Shown: one piece after another, positions 13,710-25,084 of the stretch | Layout of the letters: the number at the start of each line of letters is the position of its first letter | How positions within the stretch are numbered: position 1 is the first letter of the stretch | Assembly: GCA_029204225.1 (NCBI GenBank) | Contig: CM055104.1 | Coordinates: 43,059,480 to 43,123,479 of the forward strand | Length of the DNA: 64,000 bases | Direction: 5' to 3' | Source: Diphasiastrum complanatum | Taxonomy: Eukaryota; Streptophyta; Lycopodiopsida; Lycopodiales; Lycopodiaceae | Made by a program: the position numbers and the translations under genes | The notes under the pieces: generated by a model | Databases searched by the model: none | Told to the model about the DNA's origin: nothing | Seen by the model: the letters and a program-made list of their open reading frames with translations, nothing else

Positions 13710-13910
13710 GTCTAGAGGGTTCGGAGGACAGATGCCCCCCGGGAAACGGGGAGTTCGAGGGGCGGTAGCCCCCCGAGAAACGGGGGGTCCGGGGGGTAGT
13801 AGCCCCCCGGTGAAGGGTTTGGGGGGCAACGCCCCCAAACGGCGGGGTCCGGGGGCGGTAGCCCCTCAGTGGGGGGTTGGGGGCAACGCCTCGACGGTAA
13901 GGCCTCTTCA
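13710..13910. repeat. GC-rich palindromic minisatellite
   Basis: About six imperfect units of 25-34 bp, each containing a G-run, a short spacer (GGTAG, AGTAG or CAACG) and a C-run, separated by GAAA-like linkers. Each unit can fold into a GGGG/CCCC hairpin. Both strands stay open across the array, which only reflects its composition. It is a sharp GC island in very AT-rich DNA. Downstream, the sequence around 13951-13993 recurs in inverse orientation at 24726-24754 (GTTTGCCGA and TGTTTCGGGT motifs), so it probably belongs to a dispersed element. Confidence 0.75.
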
Positions 13911-16900
13911 AGATTTGACCTTCCAACTCCCCGAGTCAAAACACACTTTTTGGTGTTTCGTACCCGAAACAGTCGGCAAACTACACAATCATAATCCCCT
14001 CGATCAGAGCTTTCATCTAATACCCATATTGCCTAAAAAAATTTCAAAAAAAAAAAAAATGATTCTACACGATTCTGAAAAAATCTCTGCAACCATGATT
14101 CAAATGAAATTATTAATCACATAACCATTAAAATAAAAAAAAATATTATTTGTAATATTTTTAAAAAAAATTAAAATTTTAAAATTTTGATATATTTTAA
14201 AATAAAAGTGTTTGTATTAAAAAAAAATTTATAACTAAAAAAATTTTTAATCGCTGTTTTCTAAATTTGTTTATATTTTCAGAAAATTATAAATGATAGG
14301 GCTTTTTAGAGATATTTGAAATCTAAATAGACATTCAAATTTTTAAACATAATAAAACAAATATTACAAAATAAATTATCTTAAGCTAATTAAAATTAGA
14401 TAATTTGAAAAAATATATAATTTATTTAGAAAAAATTAAGTATTACTATTGTCTTATTCTTTATTTTGAAATGTCAAAAAATAAAATTATCTAGAATATA
14501 ATTAATTCAAATAGTTTTAATTAGTTTTTTTAACAATATAAAATGAATGATTTTATACATTCATAAAAAATCAAAACACCACTTTATTTTCACATGATTA
14601 ACCATAAAAATTTATCTTGCAAAGAATTATTCAGATGATATTTTTATTACAAATAAATCTTAAAAAATTAATTAATCTTAAAAATTTCAAGACACAATTT
14701 TGAATAAAAATGTTCAACATAGTCTTTATAATAATAAGATAAGATACATTATATCCAAAAATCATCAATTTGATGAATTTGTTTTTTTTTAAGGAGCTTT
14801 GGTAAAAACACTAACTACCTCCTCAACATTAACATCATTGTAATCTTGAACTAAGACATCAACAGATTCTCATGTGTCACCAACTTTCTCACTAGCGGGA
14901 GGTTGTGTTTCTTTCAACATGAGAGTTACTAAGTGCTCACCCTTTGTACTCTTAACCTCTATCAACTCATTCGACAAAACCCATAGAGATTTCATTCTCA
15001 TTTTGATAAACTCTACCAAATTTGAATCCAAGTCTACAACAACAACATGTATGTTTTTCTGAACAACACATGCGTTGGTAGTACCACTACTACTACATAG
15101 ATCTAAAACTCAGTGTGTTGGATGTGAAAAGATATCAATTAAATAATTTATTAACTATTGTGGCTTTTGATAGGGACAAGCCGCAGAATTCATTATCAAA
15201 TTTTTAAGTTTTTTTTCGCGATTGTTAAAAATTGAAATAAGCTTCTAATAACCTGATGATATTGTAATGCAGCATTGAGCACTTGTCGTCCAAAGAATAA
15301 TAACCAATGAGTATATATTCTATTTCATTACAAAGCCGTGCGTCACTCGAGTTTCTAACATTGGGCTTGTACTTACAAAAACAAAAATGATAGTAAAAAT
15401 ATTAAAGAAATAAAATTCTCAATCCATGTTAATCATGGAATACATAAAAAATTAAGTATGAATAAACTTAACTTACCAGACAACAATTTCAATCCCTACA
15501 TTGCAAAAAGTCAAAAGAGCTTTCTGAACTGATGTAGATTGTCGACTTGAATGACAAGTGCTTCTTGGAAATCCATAAATAATTTGTGTTTGCATCATAC
15601 AAAAAGTGCATATGTTAAATACTTTTAAATTAAAAAGATAAATAAGAAAAGTAAAGTAAAATAGACACACTCCAAAAAAAAAATTACCTTTGAAATTCTC
15701 TTTCCATTTCAACTAGGGAGAGTTGTTTATCAACAATTCTTGACAAAACACTGACGATTAATTTTGATGAATTAATCTCTTGTATATTCTTCCATTTTTC
15801 ACTCGAATATTCTTATTTTTTGTAGAAATGAGTTTCAATGTTTGAGTGGAAGTTATTAAAAATTTTGAGGTCCCTTTGATTTGTTTATTTGAAATTTTTT
15901 CACTTATCAAAATCTTGTCAACAAAGGTCCAAAAAAAAAAATTTATGCAAAATATCAGAATTAGGAATAAGATAAAATAAATAATATCATGATAGACATA
16001 GGAATCTGACAAGCTTTGCAATTAATAGAGAACTTAGCTAAGCTTGACAAACATGACATGTGTAGCTAATATTAATGATATTAACTTTCAGTATTAGTTT
16101 AAAATCAAATGTGCTGAAACATGCGTTACATTGTTATGGGACAAATAATTTTCAAATTTAGTTTCATGGCTACTTTTTGAAGGAGTTCGTGTTTTGCTCA
16201 ATACGTCTTCTGCTCACATCAAGCTTGCTACGTTGTCTCCCTTAAAGTCCATGCTAGAAGAACAAAAGGCACAAAGAAAATATCGTGAGGTTAATCTATT
16301 TGCCTCACTAATTTTTTTGGAATCAAGCATTCAAACAACTTATCAGTCTTCTGATGAGTTTGATCAACATTGGTGGATGGACTTTTTTGAGAAACAAAAA
16401 ATCAGGTTGCTCAATCTCGAAGACCATCAACAACTAAATAATTTATTGGACTTTTAAATTAGGAGCTTCAAGTACAAATGTCAAATCTTCAAATCTTCTT
16501 CACGACAATATTTCCTACGGCTTGTGCAAGGTGTGGAATGCGAAATTTATGCGGGCTCAAGGAAGAATAGGCAAAGTGTAGAAGCTACAAAAATGAAATA
16601 GTGCGGTGATCTGAATAAAATTGAAATACGAAGTTGTGTTGTACTCCTAGACAAAAGTGCTACATGTCCATTGATTGTGCACCATTTCCACAAATGTTTT
16701 TTTTGGAAGATACGAATTTGAAATGTTACAAGTAGATCCGAAGGGCAAGAGAAAGCTAGTGTCAAAAAATCAATCAAGAGTCAACGATCTAATTTTACAA
16801 AATAAAGATGTTTTGGCATTTAATTTTGAGCTAACAATGACCAATTGTCTACGAAAGTTAACTATATTCTTTTTGAAAAAACGACTTGGATTAGTGAGAC

Positions 16901-19900
16901 AACCATCATCGTCAACTCGTTAGTAACAAAGAAAAGTATATCATTGGTAGCATCTAATTCTATAGTTTCCACAAAAAAAAATAGAGAAGTTTGAGTTACT
17001 TCAACATCTGCTATTGCCTCCACAATCAATTCCTCATCCAAAATTTCAAGTTCTATCTTATACACTTGAACATTAAAAATTATGTGACCAATTTAGAAAC
17101 AACATTTCATAAAGATCCAATTGCTAGCAAAATATCATCGTCTTAATCAAAACTGTCACAACCATTTGTTCTTTGTTGACATCCATATTTTGTTTTGTTA
17201 AAAAGAAAGTCATGGTCAATGATCTTGTCAAAACCATACTGCATCAGAGATGAACCCAATTTTTTTATCGTGAGTAGTGCTTCATGAGAGAAAACAAAAT
17301 AGACTACAAGTTATGACTAGAAGCCTAATAATGACTAATAGCACATTAAGCTGTAAGACATACCTACAATGCTCTAGACATTACGCTGCAAAACATGCCA
17401 ACAATGGCTTAGATTTTTTCTTTAGTCATAATCGATAGTCCTTTAAACTTAGCACGACTTTATATTTTGTAGTTGAAAATTTCACTCCTTTTGTACTATT
17501 TGTGATGACTATTTTGCAATGGATTTTGAAAGTTATACCTCTAACATGAAAACAAGAATTGACGGAGAACCAAATTTGTTTTAAACCCGTAACTATTTGG
17601 TAATTCATGTAAAATTTTGAATCTTAAAGTTAAAATTAATTAATTATTTGTAAGATGCTGCATTTTCAAATATTTTAAATTTAAATCGAGTGCCGCAATT
17701 TTTTTTAAAATTTTACATTCAAATTACCAAAAAATACAAACATTATTTATGTGCAATTTGTTATTATGAATAATAATTGTTAAATTAGGTGAATTTAAAA
17801 TTTTAGAAAAGTTTTAATTCATTTTTTGGATTTTAAAAATGCAATTTAGAATATTTTGATATAATTTAGCGTAACTAGCATCAAATGTATTATACGAGTT
17901 ACTATCATGAAAGTCAATTTAGACTATTAAAACACCATAGATATTTTGTGTATTTTGTTCACGTGGACATTTTCAATTTTTTTTATGTTTTATTAAAAAT
18001 TTTAATTTTTTTTGGACATGGTGTATTGATTTTTTTTCGTCAAAATGCATATTTTTTGTGATTTTCAAGAATTTTTTCGTGAAAAAACACGGGCACAACC
18101 AACTAGTATGTGTATATGTATATATATATATATTGTAGATGGGGCTGCGTATGTTAGGCCATTTTTGGTACATTCGTTTGGATTGGTGTTAGCAACTATG
18201 CAACATAGTGAAAATAATAAAAAAGAGAAATAACATTCGGTGGCATGTGTCAATATTGTAAGCCCATGTATGAGTATTTGCCAATAAACTTCTAATATGG
18301 CATGTGTTTTGTAAGTCGATAAGTAAGGGGGAAGGCCTCAGGGCGGGGGCCTTCCGCCTTTGGAGGCGCCCGAGCCCCTGCATAAAACACCTGCAGGTTT
18401 TTTTTTAAATTTTTATTTTATTTTTAGAAAGTCCACTTTCCGAAAATAGTAATTTTGGAATTGTGCAACTTATTATAAATAGTAACTAAATCTTACAACA
18501 TTGCAAGGCGTTTCTTGATATTTTCAAAAATAGCAAAGATACCTTACAATTCTGTAAATTATTTATTGCTCGTAATTTTCAGAAGTAGAATATTATGCCA
18601 TCTAAGGCAACTTTTAAATGAACTGAAAAAAAGCCTGCAGGTTTTTACGTTAGCTTAAGTTATCTTAAGTTCCGAAGCTAGAAAGTTCTAAAGTTCTAAG
18701 TTCCAAGCTAGAAGTTTTAGAAGCCTTAGAATGGCTAGTTTAGAACTAATCCCATAAGCTACTGAAAGCTTATGGGAGGCCCTCCTTGCTATAAGAGGAG
18801 AGGTTTTTCCCATGTACACAATACTTTGTGATCAAGGCAAGATTACTATTGTGATTATGTTGCATTTCATTATGTTCCCATTGGAAGGTGCATAGCTTGA
18901 GGGAAAGTGCTTGGGCCTCCTCTTGCCTCCTTTCATTGGCTTTTAATTGTGGCATGGTTTTTTTTTCTTATTGCTTAGTTCAGCCGCAATTCTTATTATC
19001 TCCCTTTGGGTGTTAAAGTAGGATTTAGATTAAACATCTTGCTCGTTGGGAAGCCTTAGCAAGATCTTGACATTTTCGTTCACCTTTGCTAGTTGGGTGC
19101 CACCTTAGCAAAGTTTTAGTATTTTGGAATAGTGGCTAGTTGGATACTGCCTTAGCTACACTATTTTATTCCGAGCACCAGTTGGGAAGCCTTGGCGCTC
19201 CTTCTGTTTATGTTTTTATATCACAGTTTTTAAAGCTTTGTAGATCTTAGAAGGTGGACGATTGGTCTACCACTATACAACGCACTAACCTCTTCTTTAC
19301 ACCTAGCCACTTAGCGGAGTAGAAATACTTCCAACAATTGGAAATTAAATCGTTGATTGTTAGGCCTTGTGTAGAATATATGTTGCATGCCCTTGTGACT
19401 TGCAATGAGAAATGTTTGTGTATAACTATGTTTAAGAACATGTATGTATTTGAGATTCTTTGGTCATTTTATAGACTAGAGTCTATGTGCTACAAATATT
19501 ATTTGTTGCATATAAGCATGTGGTTGCAAATCTAATTTGCTGACCAATGTGTGGATTGAGTAATTCAATTTATTGTTGATAGAGCCCGCACCTTGTCGGT
19601 GGTAGTCAACATTTCTACCCAGACACCCCACTGTGATGGACCTTTGTGTGCATTTTGTATATTATGAATGATAGCTGCTTGGCAAATGAAACTTTTAAGT
19701 TCGACATAAAATAGATTCACCTCCTAAAAATTCTTTTCCTCACGTATATTGGATGTCATCTCCACATCACTCTCCGAATAACTTGTGTATCTACCTTTGA
19801 TTCCACATGACAATTTCGAAGATTGAGGACAATGACACAATCATCCATTCAACATCAATTCTAGTATATTCTTTGACCAAATAGAGGCTGCTAGGCACAA

Positions 19901-20881
19901 TCGATAATTAGACCACCACAAACGACCACCGCAAAAGCAGGATGGAAACCACACAATATCTCCCTAATGCCAAATCATTCGCAAAACACACTTTGTCAAA
20001 TATGCTTTCAAAAAAGACATTGCTCCAAATAAGATGGATGTATGCACAATGCACATCTATAATGCCCATAGCATGTGCCAAAAACACCAACTCACCTTGT
20101 AGCGGCCTCAAATATGGAGAAAAGTACATGTTCATTAACTAAAAACATGAAAACTATCTGAACCCCTTTGTTTAAAAACCAACGTGGCATCACACTAGAA
20201 ATATGCACCATTTATTAAATGATAAAAATATCAACTTTTCAAAATAAAATAGGAACACAAGCAAGTCAAATTTTCTTGTGATTATTATATACCCCTGCAT
20301 GTAAGACAAATCCAATTAGAAAATACAAGATGCACCAAAAAATAGAGGTTGCTTTTGCTTGTTAACTATCCTTTTTGCTCTACAATCAAATCATGTCCAA
20401 GAAACACCTACACATCAATCATTACAAATTTTGCTAGAAGACCGAACAACAAAAATCAATACCAGAGGAGCTATGCTCTTGCTACAAACCTACTACGTTC
20501 TTGTAAACAGTACGAATAAATGTGAGAACCACTCGTCAATCATTGGTTATAGCCCATAGCAGCAAATAAAAGAATAAAAATAAAACAAGAGTTTCATAGG
20601 TAATTCAAAGCTTCACGAATCTAGAAGATACCAAAAAGTGAGAAGTGCATTGCACATGCCTCCAAAGCTCCACTGCATAACCTGTGCACAACCATAAAAA
20701 AGCTCAAATAACACTACCTACTTCTAATGATCGTGAAGAAATCTACTACGAAAAATGTTGATTCATTTAAGAACACATGACTTAGCTCGCATAATTCTAG
20801 CTTCTGGAGATTGTATACAAGCCAAACGAAACATTTTAGTGTTTAACAAGTGTCACCTAAGAAAATACAAGTTGTGCTCAT
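13911..20881. other. AT-rich intergenic DNA with unresolved repeat debris
   Basis: Mostly AT-rich with many poly-A and poly-T runs. An unrecognised 87-codon plus-strand frame lies at 16194-16457. A GC-rich hairpin (GGAAGGCC/GGCCTTCC) sits near 18330-18355. An LTR-like promoter segment with a TATAAGAGGAGAGG box and repeated AAGTTCTAA/GCTAG motifs lies at about 18650-19200. A faint minus-strand frame at 14800-15060 has one stop and could be a retroelement trace. None of these can be named. Confidence 0.4.
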
Positions 20882-21109
20882 TCAGACAAGCATATTCAAA
20901 ATTGGCTGCTGCACGTGCACGTGCAATTGACCTTCAAGTAATTTAGCAAACATCGTTTGAACAATATTGGAGTATTCATCTCCCAATCCATTCAAGATGA
21001 CTTGGACAATCTCACTCTCCTTGATTTTATCACCTATGGAGCTTAATTCCATATTGAGTGATTTGACTCTAAGAACATATTCTTGAGCACCCTCACCGCT
21101 TTTTCTCAT
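20882..21109 (-). pseudogene. Ty1/copia gag (UBN2-type) fragment
   Basis: A 75-codon frame reading MRKSGEGAQEYVLRVKSL, then ELSSIGDKI and VILNGLGDEYSNIV, is a typical central piece of a copia gag capsid region. It is short, has no nucleocapsid or pol next to it, and points away from the PBS found at 21244, so it belongs to a different broken element. Confidence 0.6.
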
Positions 21110-21119
21110 GCTTTGTAGG

Positions 21120-21256
21120 ACTTAATTCCTTAAAATAAGCATCATAGAGGTATTTTTTGACTCATAAATGGAGCTTGGAGAGTGCTTACTGGAGTGTTTT
21201 TATGTCTATGCTTATCTATGATACTACGTCACTTGAATTTTAACTTGGTATCAGAG
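21120..21256 (+). mobile_element. LTR end plus primer-binding site (solo fragment)
   Basis: TTGGTATCAGAGCC at about 21243-21256 is the usual plant initiator-Met tRNA primer-binding site. Upstream is LTR-like sequence with no recognised matching partner in the window. No coding region follows. Confidence 0.5.
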
Positions 21257-21428
21257 CCTGACATGATTAGTGCATAGAACCGAGTTGTCGTTGAAGAGAG
21301 CTTTGGAAAAACAGTTTTTTGAGAGTTCGAGGTTTAGAGTGATTAGTAAGCTAGAAGCAAAGCATTGGTGCAATATTGGCTCTTTTAGCCTGCCATCAAG
21401 AACCACATCCATGCATAATGCCACGTGC

Positions 21429-21432
<4 letters not shown>

Positions 21433-21486
<54 letters not shown>
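21433..21486. repeat. (GA)n microsatellite
   Basis: About 27 uninterrupted GA units, giving spurious open frames on both strands. Confidence 0.97.
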
Positions 21487-21488
<2 letters not shown>

Positions 21489-21656
21489 GAGTGCACAGAT
21501 TTAGCGGACAAAATAATATCTTATATTATATTCTTAAAACTATGTTTAGCTTTTATTTAAATATATGTTAAGCTTTAGAAAGTAACCTATTAATAAAAAG
21601 ATTAAATAAATAAATTTAAAAATTAATTTTAAACACAAGCACGTCAATCTTTGGTA

Positions 21657-21774
21657 CGTATTGGGTATCCGCCATCCAGAGGCCGACTAACTGTTGTAGC
21701 ACCCCCGAGCCGCTGGAGCGGCAAGGAGGGTAGCTACAACAATTAGCCCACTATTGGATGGCGAATACGATACG
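21657..21774. repeat. Foldback (inverted-repeat) element with nested hairpin
   Basis: Left arm 21657-21700 and right arm 21733-21774 are reverse complements at roughly 80% over about 43 bases, sharing CGCCATCCA and TTGTTGTAGC. The 32-base centre holds a second perfect hairpin, GCCGC-TGGA-GCGGC (21709-21722). It sits about 380 bases before the CCCH gene start codon. It could be a small foldback transposon or MITE relic, or a small-RNA precursor. Confidence 0.7.
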
Positions 21775-22155
21775 CACTAGTTGCAGATCTTCGATGGAGA
21801 TTGAAAACGTTTTCAAAGCCTAGCTATGGCTCAGAATTTGTCTATTCTTAATTAATCTATGACGCCACGTGTCCTATATCACTCCTCATAAATGCTACGA
21901 TTACAAAAGATCCTGCCCTAAAAAAATAAAAATCTTGACACGGAGAAGAAGGCCCAACCCAGCCCAGCCCTTGGGCTCTCATCCTTGACAACGGACAAGG
22001 GACCTTGTAGTACAGAAAGTCCCTTGTGGCAGGCCTTTTAGCCCCGATTAAAATACAATTAGTTGATGGTTGATCGTTGATTCCAGATCGTCGTCGATGC
22101 ACCTACCTACCCACCTACCACAAACTGAAGGAAAAGACAGACAGAGAAATCGAAC

Positions 22156-24868
22156 ATGAATAATCGAAAGCAGGAGGTGTGTCGTGATTTTCAGCGAGGC
22201 AGGCATGTCGATCTCCTCCTCACATACATCCGCATACACTATCATCTGATTGATTGCTGTAGACACGCCAGTCTACAAAATTATTTGATTCATTGCTGTT
22301 ATTGTAGATTGATTGCTGTAGACAGGCCAGTCTACAAAATTACTTGATTCATTGCTGTAGATATGCCGGTGTACAATAACTTTTGATTGATTGCTGTTAT
22401 TGATAGGCCAGTGCCAGTTTCTCGCATGCGCTCTCACAGGTTTTAGTGTTGTTTTGTGTTTTGGCAGTTGTCGATTTGGTGCGAGGTGCAAGTTTATTCA
22501 TCAGGCTCCCCAATCGAATCAGCGTAATAGTAGATTTGGCTCTGGTGCGCAAACACAGGGAGCGGGTAATTTTTTTGCTGTCCTTTCTGAGAATAATACT
22601 GCCGCGGGGCAGCAGCAAGCGCATCCTCCAGCCAATGATCACAAGTAAATCAAGTTTTTAGAAGATTCTTCTACATTTTCAAACATTGCTATATGGGATA
22701 TTGGGTTATCACATAACAACCAATAATGCGGTAGAACGCGTTCGTTTTAGGTATTAATGGCTTAAGCTGTAAAAGCAGGAAGTATATGCCTAGGGTTTTC
22801 TGGCAATTAGTGTGAGTCGACAAGCCTGCCTTAAATTCAAATATCAGGATGAACTTGTACGCTGCTGTCTATTTCTGTAGTTCTCAATTATGTAGAGGTG
22901 CACCGTTACAACATCAAATAGAAATTTGAAACTCAAGTACTGATTGTTAAAGTGAGCTGATATTTTGACATATTTAGAGCATGATTCTTTATCGTCAATG
23001 GACTTGTCAGATATAAGTTTAAAATTCTGAGATATTGCTTCACAGGTGCAGCGACACAAGGCTCTGCAAAGAACGGATTAAAGAGGATTTTGCTAATGAG
23101 TATCCTTCATTTTGGCGATTGACTTCATACGCCCATTGGAAATAGTAAAGACCTACCGTTTTAGTTAAATAATCTTTCGTGTCTTTCATGGCTACATCAA
23201 AATTCGAAGGATCTCTATCTTCAGGCACAAGTTGTAAGGGAGTCTTATGAAGTGTCGGTTTTATATTTCGCTCTCAGGGTAACAATCACTGCTAAAAGTG
23301 ACACTCCTTTAAATGTATTATTTTTTAAGGTACTTAAATAACTTTTGAAATTGACTCCAGCATATAATCCTCAAACCATAGTATTGGCGAACCGCCCACG
23401 ACTCCACGGTTCTTGGACCGTACAGTGAATCGTACAGTTCATAAGGTTCATAAAGTTTGAGACCAAGAACCATGGTGAACCGTGGATTAATTAATTAGTT
23501 TTTTTACCATGGGTTTTGGGGGGAAAAAGGGAAAAAAAAATTGATTAATTACATGAACCGTTTTGAATTTTTATGCTGGTGGCTTATGGATTTGTGGATC
23601 CAAGTGGCAACTTTCATTTACTCCTGTATTTTTGTTGTCTCATTAGAATTACCTTTATACTTACACCTGATACAAATTTTCGACACATGATTACAGCATA
23701 CTTCAGTCTTGAGTAGTATTTTGTTTGAGATTGGAAACCCCAATGTACCAAGAGTTAGGATGATTTTTGGAATATGTAGTTGGAACTTGGAAGTAATATC
23801 GTTGGGATTTATTACAGCTTGCCAAATGACATCTGTGGCGATGTCAGCTTCGAGGAGCTACGTTCAGTGGCTTATGAAAGTGCAAAACATGGATCTTCAA
23901 TCACTGATGTGGTTAGTGATTCTACTAGTTTTGCATACCTTATTATTATGTCTTCTACAGATATTATAGATGATTGCATCCTGTAAGTTTTATTTTAAGA
24001 ACATCAGTTATCCGTAGTTTTAGGAAGAAAATCTTTGCATCGTGAATTAACAATTGCATCCCTTGCAATTTGTCATAACGGGCCCTTCGGGCCCGATATC
24101 TAATACATTATTAGCAGGTGTGGCAGATTATTGTTAATAATCCGGAATGCGCCATCACTGAAAAACAGAAATATCGTGAAGGGCACCTTTCAAGTGCCCT
24201 TCATCCAAATATAGCTGCTTCAGGCCACCAATCCATGGATGATCTTTGCATCGTGAATTAACCTTTCTACTTTAGTACCCAGCAAAAAGAGAACAGATCA
24301 GAGCAAGAACTGTTTCCTTGCCCTAAGTCTGTGGAATGTTTTCTACAGTACTCTTTGGGCCCACACTAAGAGCCAGAATATTAACTCCTCTCAAGAGGAG
24401 AAGTCATTCTCTTTGCATAAGATGTTGCATATCTTCCTTTCTGCAGAATTAGTCACTCTTTAAGATCCATAAATTAACGAACTCCAGAGACAGCTTTAAG
24501 AGTCTGGTAACAGAATAAGAATCATGGATTAATAACAGACACATTGAAAATAGACTTTGATGAAAATGCAAATGCAACCTTTGAACCATAGATGCACTGC
24601 GTATCTGAAATATCAAAAAAATTCCCAGAAACGTTTTTTTTTAATTTTTTTTTTTTTTTTTTTGGTTTTTTTTTGGGCAATATGGGTATCAGGTGAAAGC
24701 TCTAATTAAGAGCATTATTAATGTGTAGTTTGCCGAATGTTTCGGGTGCAGGATGGTCTAGTTTAGGTGCATTAACTCCCAAGTTTACGCTTTGTTGTGT
24801 TTAATATAAAAAATTAATAAAAAAACATGATGCCTTAAAATTCTCCCTCCTCTCTCTCTCTCTCTCTC

Positions 24869-24909
<41 letters not shown>

Positions 24910-25020
24910 CTCTCTTAGATCCAACAAACTAAACAAAAATGCTGAATCATGCTAAACAAAAACCATGCTAAGTGTTCTGAACCAGTTACCATACTGCATC
25001 GTCCCGAACCGTACTGAAGC

Positions 25021-25084
<64 letters not shown>

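Noticed and set aside
13696-14124. Overlapping open frames on both strands
   Set aside because: They follow the GC-rich minisatellite and show only Gly/Pro repeats with no family resemblance.
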